DNA of 5,160 nucleotides, taken from Campylobacterota bacterium (GTDB lineage Bacteria; Campylobacterota; Campylobacteria; Campylobacterales; Sulfurovaceae). The first letter of the stretch is position 1. Every line of letters starts with the position of its first letter. Under the pieces are notes generated by a model, which was not told where the DNA came from, ran no database searches, and saw nothing but the letters and a program-made list of their open reading frames with translations. Location of the stretch: NCBI GenBank assembly GCA_013153825.1, contig JAADDP010000016.1:1-5160 (forward strand), in the 5' to 3' direction. The translations under genes and the position numbers were made by a program. Of the stretch, positions 1 to 5,069 are shown in pieces.

Positions 1-175
1 TTAGTGGATGTTTATTCCAAACAGCCTGATGTATCTTATCATCTTTTATTGTAGATTTTTTGTGCATAGATTGCTCAAACTCACTATATATTATGGGGTG
101 ACAACCCTTACAGCTATTTAAATCGTTGGCTACGCTTGATAGCGATATTAGTGCTACTAATGATAGTAGACGCAT
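1..175 (-). CDS. Secreted c-type cytochrome, probably multiheme (N-terminal 58 codons only)
   Basis: Seen: an ATG at 175-173 opens a frame that runs off the left edge with no stop. The first 16 residues (MRLLSLVALISLSSVA) form a short Sec signal peptide with an Arg after Met, a hydrophobic core and a likely cleavage after VA. The mature part has a heme c attachment site, CKGCH, at residues 22-26, followed by P-I-I-Y-S-E-F and by further His at 38, 49 and 56, the last in an AVW-x-KHP context. Family knowledge: a CxxCHP..Y.EF..S.H pattern is typical of multiheme cytochromes, where the extra His serve as distal heme ligands. Only one heme site is visible, so multiheme is an inference. The protein should act in the periplasm. 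It lies 25 bases after the ETF stop with a strong ribosome site, so it is probably co-transcribed with the ETF genes and may be their downstream electron carrier. Confidence 0.82.
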   Translation of the reverse strand, partial: MRLLSLVALISLSSVANDLNSCKGCHPIIYSEFEQSMHKKSTIKDDKIHQAVWNKHPL

Positions 176-182
176 CTCTAAA

Positions 183-189
183 CTCCTTT
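183..189 (-). promoter_or_regulatory. Ribosome binding site of the cytochrome gene
   Basis: The minus strand reads AAAGGAG here, seven bases before the ATG at 175. It is the best Shine-Dalgarno match in the window and fixes the cytochrome start, although the ORF is short because it is cut by the edge. Confidence 0.8.
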
Positions 190-200
190 ATAAAAACTTT

Positions 201-2147
201 CTATTCGACATCAATTCCGAAGGTAAATCCATTATTGACCTTATCTATTATCAGTGGCAGAATATCCATATACTCCCCAGCAACTCCAAATTCTGCATAG
301 TTGAATATAGGCTCACTAGACTTTCTATTTATTGCAATAATTCTCTCTGCATCCTTTACCCCAGCCATATGTTGAATTGAGCCACTTATTCCTATAGCGA
401 TATAGACCTTCGGTCTAATTATCTTTCCTGTCTGCCCAATCTGCCTCTCATATGGAGCAAGTTTCTCATCTACAACTGCCCTACTAACAGCCCAAGTGGC
501 ACTTACCCCCTGCCTCTTTAGAGCCTTAGCTAGAGCCTTTATGAGTTGAAGCTCATCCTCTCTAGCTCCCCTTCCAGCTCCAACGACAACATCAGCCTTG
601 AGTATCTCATCTAGACCATCTCCACCTCTTGTACTCTCAACTATTTTGGTTATAAAATCTTTGCTGTTGAGATTTGGGCTAAACTTCTCGACACTACCAT
701 CAGCTCCAACCTCTCTAGATGGCACTCTAAATGTTCCAGCTCTGACTGTAGCAATCTGTGGTGTCTGAAATCCGATTATCGTTGCAAGTTTTGAATCTCC
801 ATATGTCGGTCTAATTGCCTCAAGTAGAGGAGAGTATATCTTTCGCATTCTTCTGTTTATGTGTCTTCCAACCCTCAACTCTGTACAGTCTGCAGTCACA
901 CCCCCATTAACCTTTACCCCAACTCTAGGTGCAAGTTCTCTCCCAGCTATTGAGGCTGGAAATATGACAATTTCAGGTCTATATCTCTCTATAATCTGCC
1001 CAAATATAGATGCAAAAGGGAGTATCTGGTACTCCTCAAGTAGCTCATTGTCAACGACAATCACCCCATTGCTACCATGCTCAATCAGCTCTCTTGATAG
1101 ATTATATATATCTTTTCCAATTAGAACGCTCTTAACTTCCGTTCCATCTCCAAGCCTATCTGCCAACTCTCTAGCAGGGGTTAATATCTCTAGAGATGCT
1201 CTAGATAGCTTTCCATCTATAACCTCAGCCCAAGTTAAGACTCCTCTAGCCCCATCTCTAAAATCTACAATCTCAAACCCATCTAGAGTCTCATCTTCAC
1301 CACTCTCATCTCTTCTACCTCTATTACCATTAACCTTTTTAGAGAACCCCTTAGATTTAATATCTATTATGAGAGAGTTTACAAGCTCTATTAAATTATC
1401 CCCCTCAGCCATCTTTACAGCCTCTCTACTACTCTTAACCGTCTTAACCTTTGATACTATGGTTGGACTCCCTCTAAGCCCAACCCTATTTGCATCTAGG
1501 GAGATATCATCTATCGTTAAGAGCTTAATCGACTTATCTCTAGCTCTAATTGTCTCTATTAGTGAGGCTCTCCTTAGGGGTGTGGCTGTGGGGGTGAATG
1601 ATACTAGGGATGGGAGTTTTAACTTCAATATCTGATGTCCACCCTCTATTATCCTCTTGGCTATAAGCTCATCTCCATTTAGTAGAACCCCATCTACAAA
1701 TGTAGCTTGGGCAATTCCCATATTTTCTGCAACTTGAGATGGGACATGAGCCGTATCCCCATCACTTGTCTGGCGTCCTGTCAATATTATAAAATCGCCC
1801 CTATCTTTTGTAAAGCCCAGATATTTAATCAACTCAGATAGAGCATAACTTGTGGCAAATGTATCTGAACCCCCAAGTCTCCTATCACTGAGTAGATACG
1901 CCTCATCATAGCCAACCTCTAGAGCCTTCTGTAGAGAGCTTTTAAATGATGGTGGTCCCATAGAGCAGACAATAAGTCTTATATCTCTATTCTCATCTCT
2001 CAACTCTAGACCAGCCTCAAGAGCGTAAGTGCAGTCTCTATTTATTGTGGACTTTGCCCTCGTTCTATCCATTAACCCATCTCTACCTACTCTCATCTCT
2101 GATGGTAGTGGAACCTGCTTTATCAATGTTATTACTGTAGTAGCCAC
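201..2147 (-). CDS. etfBA: Electron transfer flavoprotein, EtfB-EtfA fusion
   Basis: One uninterrupted 648-residue frame carries both ETF subunits, which are usually two proteins. Residues 1 to about 265 are EtfB: LIKQVP near the start, GRQTSDGDTAHVP at 124-136 in the nucleotide-binding loop, and SDTFATSYALSEL at 94-106. A charged linker spans about 265-290. The rest is EtfA: TADCTEL (418-424), QIATVRAGTF (464-473), then the C-terminal FAD domain with GAGRG (523-527), SRAV (555-558), QIGQTGK (569-575), GISGSIQH (586-593), AIN (605-607) and AEFGVAGE (618-625, against the usual ADYGIVGD). Start is GTG at 2147 with a G-rich ribosome site; stop is TAG. ETFs carry electrons from flavin dehydrogenases or NADH to a quinone reductase, here encoded 15 bases upstream. 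The EtfB loop resembles clostridial NADH-type ETFs more than AMP-binding canonical ones. Fusion is seen; NADH use is inferred. Fused ETFs are known in some archaea, so the fusion itself has precedent. Confidence 0.95.
   Translation of the reverse strand: MATTVITLIKQVPLPSEMRVGRDGLMDRTRAKSTINRDCTYALEAGLELRDENRDIRLIVCSMGPPSFKSSLQKALEVGYDEAYLLSDRRLGGSDTFATSYALSELIKYLGFTKDRGDFIILTGRQTSDGDTAHVPSQVAENMGIAQATFVDGVLLNGDELIAKRIIEGGHQILKLKLPSLVSFTPTATPLRRASLIETIRARDKSIKLLTIDDISLDANRVGLRGSPTIVSKVKTVKSSREAVKMAEGDNLIELVNSLIIDIKSKGFSKKVNGNRGRRDESGEDETLDGFEIVDFRDGARGVLTWAEVIDGKLSRASLEILTPARELADRLGDGTEVKSVLIGKDIYNLSRELIEHGSNGVIVVDNELLEEYQILPFASIFGQIIERYRPEIVIFPASIAGRELAPRVGVKVNGGVTADCTELRVGRHINRRMRKIYSPLLEAIRPTYGDSKLATIIGFQTPQIATVRAGTFRVPSREVGADGSVEKFSPNLNSKDFITKIVESTRGGDGLDEILKADVVVGAGRGAREDELQLIKALAKALKRQGVSATWAVSRAVVDEKLAPYERQIGQTGKIIRPKVYIAIGISGSIQHMAGVKDAERIIAINRKSSEPIFNYAEFGVAGEYMDILPLIIDKVNNGFTFGIDVE
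1278..1355 (-). other. Charged linker joining the EtfB and EtfA halves
   Basis: Residues about 265-290 of the ETF fusion are rich in Lys, Arg, Asp, Glu, Gly, Asn and Ser (for example GNRGRRDESGEDE) and match neither subunit's fold. There is no in-frame ATG, GTG or TTG in the linker or in the first stretch after it, and the first Met of the EtfA half is residue 434, deep in the domain. EtfA therefore cannot be translated separately from an internal start, so the two subunits must be made as one chain. Domain borders are judged by eye and could move by 10-15 residues. Confidence 0.7.
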
Positions 2148-2155
2148 TCTAATAT

Positions 2156-2162
2156 CCCCCTT
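2156..2162 (-). promoter_or_regulatory. Ribosome binding site of the ETF fusion gene
   Basis: The minus strand reads AAGGGGG eight bases before the GTG at 2147, directly after the TAG of the ETF-QO gene. The run of five G departs from AGGAGG, but the position is right and supports GTG rather than a later start (next in-frame ATG is residue 18, inside the conserved N-terminal beta-strand region). Confidence 0.6.
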
Positions 2163-3821
2163 CTACATATATTTATAGTCTGGACCATCTGCACCATATG
2201 GAGGTCTCCATGTAACTCCACCATTTGGAGATTTAATATCACAACTCTTGCAGTGGAGACAGTTCTCTGGATGTATTCGCAGAGACCTATTCTCTTCACT
2301 ATCTATATGCAACTCATAGACATCAGCTGGACAGAAGTGGGACTCACTCAACCCAAACTGCTCAATATTTGACTTCTGAAACTCCTCTCTATTGTTTATC
2401 ACCAAGTTCAGAGGCTGGTTCTCATCATACTCTATATTTGAATAGAATAGGGAGTTCTCCTTTGAGAATGTCAGCCTATTGTCAAAATCCAACTTATCCC
2501 CAAATCTATCCCTCATAGATGGCTTTGTGCAGTCTAAATCCTTCTCTGTTCTCCTCATATCCGGCTCAATCTCTGGAACTTTAACTATATTTTCATTTAT
2601 AAATAGTTGAAGAGCCACCTTTAGACCCCCTATTAGGATACCATCTCTCATAACAGCTCTACTATTTCTGATTGGGTATAGCTCTCTATAGATATTACTG
2701 CTATCAATTAGTGTCTGGTAGTAGCTTAAACCACTCTCTGAGATATCATCCAATATTAGAGCATTAGCTACGCTCTTACCTGCACAAATTCCAGACTCAA
2801 CTGCCAGATGAACCCCTTTCAGTTTAAGAGTGGATAGAAATCCTGCCCCATCTCCAACTATTAGAAAGTTTTCTCCATATGTTTTTGGAATTGAGTTCCA
2901 ACCACCCTCTGGAATTGTCTTTGCTCCATACTCAAGTAGCTCTCCCCCCTCTAGAAGCTTAGATATAAATGGGTGGCTCTTCCAGACCTGCATCATAGCG
3001 TGGATATCCAACTTAGGATTTTTATAGTCTAGACCTACAGCCAATCCGATAGCTACTCTATTATCACTAAGTCCATATATGAAACCACCACCAAACTCAT
3101 CTCTATCCTCTAGAGGGTAGCCGATTGTGTGGTAGACTCTCCCCTCCTCTATATTGCCTTTAGGGACTCTCCATAGCTCCTTCAGACCTAGTGAGTATAT
3201 TTGTGGATTTTTCCCCTCATCTAAGTCAAACCTCTCTATCAACTTTTTGGTGAGATGACCCCTTGAACCCTCTGCAAATACTACAACTTTAGCCTCAACT
3301 ACCGTCCCCTCTTGATAATTCTTAAGCCTCTTGCCATCTCTTGCAACTCCCGTATCTTTAAGCTTTACACCCTTAACTCTTCTCTTATCATATAGGAGCT
3401 TATCTACTGCGAAGCCTCTATATATCTCTACACCTTTCCTCTCTGCCACACCTGCTAAGTATCTGCAAACCTCTCCCAAAGAGGCTATATAATTACCACT
3501 ATTTGATAGCTGTGAAAGTTTTATCGGTATCTCAAACTCATCTTCTGAATTTAGCTTTAGAGTTGTCTCTTCGGTAACTTTTGTGTCGAATGGTATATCG
3601 AAGTAGTCTGCAGAGGTTAGAAGGCTCCTAAATATCTTGGGTTCAATCAATGCCCCAGAGAGTATATGTGAGCCTATCTCTCTACCCTTCTCTAGAACTA
3701 TAACCCTCCTACTCTCCTCCTTCTTTTTCAATCTATTGGCAAGTTCAATAGCAGTGGAGAGACCAGCTACACCTGCACCAATAATCAATACATCAGTTGA
3801 AACAATATCTCTATAGCCCAT
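2163..3821 (-). CDS. Electron transfer flavoprotein:quinone oxidoreductase (ETF-QO)
   Basis: Oxidises reduced ETF and passes electrons through FAD and a 4Fe-4S cluster to membrane quinone (menaquinone is expected in this phylum). The protein is 552 residues from the start chosen here, near the usual 550-580. Seen: the N-terminal FAD site VLIIGAGVAGLS with GAGVAG at 15-20; GSHILSGALIEP at 50-61; GDGAGFLSTLKLKGVHLAVESG at 323-344, matching the family's GDAAGF..KIKG.H.A..SG; and a C-terminal ferredoxin-like domain with FCPA.VYE (Cys497) and CLHCKSC (Cys521, 524, 527). These four Cys are the cluster ligands of human ETF-QO. The longer frame starts at 3845, but that ATG has no ribosome site and would lie about seven bases after the predicted transcription start; the ATG at 3821 follows AGAGGA. 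The gene ends 15 bases before the ETF fusion, a tight operon with its direct partner. Confidence 0.95.
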   Translation of the reverse strand: MGYRDIVSTDVLIIGAGVAGLSTAIELANRLKKKEESRRVIVLEKGREIGSHILSGALIEPKIFRSLLTSADYFDIPFDTKVTEETTLKLNSEDEFEIPIKLSQLSNSGNYIASLGEVCRYLAGVAERKGVEIYRGFAVDKLLYDKRRVKGVKLKDTGVARDGKRLKNYQEGTVVEAKVVVFAEGSRGHLTKKLIERFDLDEGKNPQIYSLGLKELWRVPKGNIEEGRVYHTIGYPLEDRDEFGGGFIYGLSDNRVAIGLAVGLDYKNPKLDIHAMMQVWKSHPFISKLLEGGELLEYGAKTIPEGGWNSIPKTYGENFLIVGDGAGFLSTLKLKGVHLAVESGICAGKSVANALILDDISESGLSYYQTLIDSSNIYRELYPIRNSRAVMRDGILIGGLKVALQLFINENIVKVPEIEPDMRRTEKDLDCTKPSMRDRFGDKLDFDNRLTFSKENSLFYSNIEYDENQPLNLVINNREEFQKSNIEQFGLSESHFCPADVYELHIDSEENRSLRIHPENCLHCKSCDIKSPNGGVTWRPPYGADGPDYKYM

Positions 3822-3825
3822 TAAA

Positions 3826-3831
3826 TCCTCT
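3826..3831 (-). promoter_or_regulatory. Ribosome binding site deciding the ETF-QO start
   Basis: The minus strand reads AGAGGA four bases before the ATG at 3821, nearly the same spacing as the AAAAGGA five bases before mdh. Nothing similar precedes the upstream ATG at 3845, whose 5' flank is only A and T next to the start. This favours the shorter, 552-residue protein. Confidence 0.65.
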
Positions 3832-3858
3832 TCTATTAAGAACATATATTTTAAGAGG

Positions 3859-3864
3859 ATTATA
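3859..3864 (-). promoter_or_regulatory. Probable -10 box of an ETF-QO promoter
   Basis: A perfect TATAAT on the minus strand, with its last base 38 bases before the chosen ATG at 3821. The same box and the same 38-base distance occur before mdh. No convincing -35 hexamer lies 16-19 bases upstream (the minus strand has TCAACC at 17), but weak -35 boxes with AT-rich flanks are usual in Campylobacterota. The start of transcription would fall near 3852. If this promoter works, the ETF-QO/ETF/cytochrome genes can be transcribed independently of mdh. Confidence 0.45.
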
Positions 3865-3883
3865 TTAAATATATATTTTAGGG

Positions 3884-3913
3884 TTGATAAAAGGAGATGA
3901 TTTTACTTATCAA
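3884..3913. repeat. Inverted repeat over the end of mdh
   Basis: TTGATAA (3884-3890) and TTATCAA (3907-3913) are perfect 7-base arms around 16 bases that include the mdh stop codon. The stem is AT-rich and in the mdh direction is followed by CCCTAAAA, not a U-tract, so it does not look like an intrinsic terminator. It may protect the 3' end of the mdh message or mean nothing. Confidence 0.3.
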
Positions 3914-4856
3914 AAAAGTTTAATTCGTATAGTTTATCTACCATCTGCTGAACAGAGGCTACTGAGTTTGCAAATCTCTTCATCTGTAGAGGCTTTAACC
4001 CCATCTGTATAATCTCTTCTGCTCCACCTGCCCCTATCATAACTGGAACTCCAGATACAATATCACTATATCCATACTCCCCATTTAACATCACTGCACA
4101 TGAGTGTATCTGATTTGTATCTCTTAAGATTGCATCTACCATAACAGTTGTTGATTTTGCAGGTGCATAGTATGCTGAACCGTTTCCTAGCAGATTTACA
4201 ATCTCTGCTCCACCATTTCTAGTCTTCTTAACAATCTCTCCAATCTCTTCTGAGTCCAATAGGTCATCTATCGGAACACCAGCCACTGTTGTAAACTTTG
4301 GGAGAGGAACCATAGTATCTCCATGTCCACCCATTACGGTAGCTCTAATTTGACCAGCTCCATATTGCAGTTTTTCATATATAAAGTGAGCCATTCTAGC
4401 ACTATCGAGAATTCCTGCCATACCTAAAACTCTCTCTCTCGGGAAGCCTGTCTCCTTTATCGCCACATATGTCATAGCATCTAGTGGGTTTGATACAACG
4501 ATAACAATTGCATTTGGTGCATATTTTTTTATATCTCTAGAGTATTTTTTTACTATATCAGCATTTTTTAGAAGTAGGTCATCTCTACTCATCCCTGGAG
4601 TTCTAGGAGCCCCTGCAGTAATTACAACAATGTCTGAGTCTGAAATATCCTCTGCCCCCTTTGCAGCCGTCACTATTGTGTGCTGTCTAGCTGCATTTGC
4701 AGCCTGTGACATATCTAGAGCCTTCCCCTTAGCCACATTAAAGTTTCTTCCAAATAGAGTAACGCTGTGACACGCTCCACTCATAGCGAGTATAAAAGCC
4801 ACTGTTGAGCCGAAGTTTCCTGTTCCTATAACCGTTACCTTTTTTCCTTTTGCCAT
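3903..4856 (-). CDS. mdh: Malate dehydrogenase, LDH-like type, possibly NADP(H)-using
   Basis: Interconverts malate and oxaloacetate in the cytoplasm, in the oxidative TCA cycle or, in autotrophic Campylobacterota, in the reductive cycle. The 317-residue length is normal. Seen: Rossmann motif GTGNFG (11-16); the mobile loop PRTPGMSRDDL with Arg85 and Arg91, where Arg85 (not Gln) marks malate rather than lactate dehydrogenase; VSNPLDAMTY with Asn123; MAGILDSAR with Asp151 and Arg154; and the catalytic His178 in GGHGDTMVPL. After the second beta strand the sequence is LFGRN (Gly36-Arg37-Asn38) where NAD-specific relatives have an Asp that binds the adenosine ribose. Loss of that Asp with a gained Arg suggests NADP(H), as in the Gly-Ser-Glu-Arg-Ser loop of chloroplast enzymes; this is inference. 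The ATG follows AAAAGGA by five bases. It has its own promoter, and 81 bases separate it from the ETF-QO start. Confidence 0.96.
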   Translation of the reverse strand: MAKGKKVTVIGTGNFGSTVAFILAMSGACHSVTLFGRNFNVAKGKALDMSQAANAARQHTIVTAAKGAEDISDSDIVVITAGAPRTPGMSRDDLLLKNADIVKKYSRDIKKYAPNAIVIVVSNPLDAMTYVAIKETGFPRERVLGMAGILDSARMAHFIYEKLQYGAGQIRATVMGGHGDTMVPLPKFTTVAGVPIDDLLDSEEIGEIVKKTRNGGAEIVNLLGNGSAYYAPAKSTTVMVDAILRDTNQIHSCAVMLNGEYGYSDIVSGVPVMIGAGGAEEIIQMGLKPLQMKRFANSVASVQQMVDKLYELNFFDK

Positions 4857-4861
4857 TATAT

Positions 4862-4868
4862 TCCTTTT
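4862..4868 (-). promoter_or_regulatory. Ribosome binding site of mdh
   Basis: The minus strand reads AAAAGGA five bases before the ATG at 4856, which supports that start; the protein then begins just before its Rossmann strand, as usual for the family. Confidence 0.7.
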
Positions 4869-4880
4869 AAAGTGTTCTGC

Positions 4881-4916
4881 TTAACATATAATCATTATAT
4901 CTTTATAATATGTTAA
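4881..4916. repeat. Inverted repeat across the mdh promoter, possible operator
   Basis: Perfect 9-base arms TTAACATAT (4881-4889) and ATATGTTAA (4908-4916) are separated by 18 bases, with arm centres 27 bases apart. The putative mdh -10 box lies between the arms; one arm falls in the -35/-10 spacer and the other covers the expected transcription start. That placement suits a repressor site. The DNA is very AT-rich, so chance is a real alternative, although the arms each contain TTAAC/GTTAA rather than simple AT runs. Confidence 0.45.
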
Positions 4917-4922
4917 CTTGAA
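4894..4922 (-). promoter_or_regulatory. mdh: Probable sigma70 promoter of mdh
   Basis: The minus strand has a perfect TATAAT (4894-4899) and, after a 17-base spacer, TTCAAG (4917-4922), which matches 3 of 6 bases of TTGACA. The expected transcription start is near 4887, giving a leader of about 30 bases with the ribosome site at its end. Confidence 0.55.
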
Positions 4923-5009
4923 TATATTTTAATGGGGTATATATATTTTTTATCCCCTCTGCGAACGGTCGAAACATTCTCTAACCACAAGAGGTGCTAT
5001 TTAAAACAT

Positions 5010-5028
5010 ATAATAATTTTATTATTAT
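5010..5028. repeat. Short AT-only hairpin
   Basis: ATAATAAT (5010-5017) and ATTATTAT (5021-5028) are perfect 8-base arms with a TTT loop. There are no G or C bases and no following U-tract of note, so it is weak as a terminator. A plus-strand TATAAT (5009-5014) overlaps the left arm. Simple sequence could produce it by chance. Confidence 0.35.
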
Positions 5029-5061
5029 TTTTAACTATAATTAATTATTTTTTAGTTAAAA
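5029..5061. repeat. Inverted repeat TTTTAACTA/TAGTTAAAA, possible operator
   Basis: Perfect 9-base arms at 5029-5037 and 5053-5061 are separated by 15 bases, with arm centres 24 bases apart. Like the repeat at mdh, the arms carry TTAAC and GTTAA in inverted order and a TATAAT (plus strand, 5036-5041) touches the space between them. It sits just before the ATG at 5070. It could be a regulator site for a plus-strand gene, or an AT-rich bidirectional terminator-like hairpin for a minus-strand gene ending near 5099. Confidence 0.4.
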
Positions 5062-5069
5062 TCAAACAT

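Noticed and set aside
126..380. An 84-codon plus-strand frame over the ETF/cytochrome junction
   Set aside because: It is antisense to two supported genes and to the ribosome site between them, and has no ribosome site or recognisable motif of its own.
859..1635. A 258-codon plus-strand frame opposite the ETF gene
   Set aside because: It lies wholly antisense to conserved ETF sequence, is rich in Ser, Leu and Thr with no recognisable domain, and its length is explained by the codon bias (CTA, AGA, ATA) of the gene on the other strand, which makes few stops in this phase.
2830..3027. A 65-codon plus-strand frame inside ETF-QO
   Set aside because: It is antisense to the conserved GDGAGF region of ETF-QO and shows no sign of independent coding.
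3822..3845. An ETF-QO start at the ATG at 3845, adding eight residues
   Set aside because: There is no ribosome site before it, it would begin about seven bases into the predicted transcript, and the added residues precede the FAD strand without a family counterpart. The ATG at 3821 has AGAGGA. A start at 3845 is not excluded if transcription reads through from mdh.
3884..3913. Intrinsic terminator after mdh
   Set aside because: The 7-base stem is nearly all A and T and is not followed by a run of T on the minus strand, so I list it only as an inverted repeat.
3890..3920. Plus-strand AAAGGAG followed by ATG at 3897
   Set aside because: The ATG directly touches the AAAGGAG, and the frame hits TAA after eight codons; it is a chance match in the mdh/ETF-QO gap.
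3844..4931. The three copies of ATATATTTTA as a direct-repeat array or CRISPR
   Set aside because: The copies are only 10 bases, unevenly spaced, AT-only and outside any repeat-spacer pattern; they are better seen as promoter-flanking AT tracts.
4954..5000. A tRNA or known riboswitch in the GC-richer patch
   Set aside because: GGTCGAAAC recalls a T-arm only superficially: there is no GTTCGA loop with a proper stem, no acceptor stem and no anticodon arm on either strand, and no known riboswitch core could be recognised.
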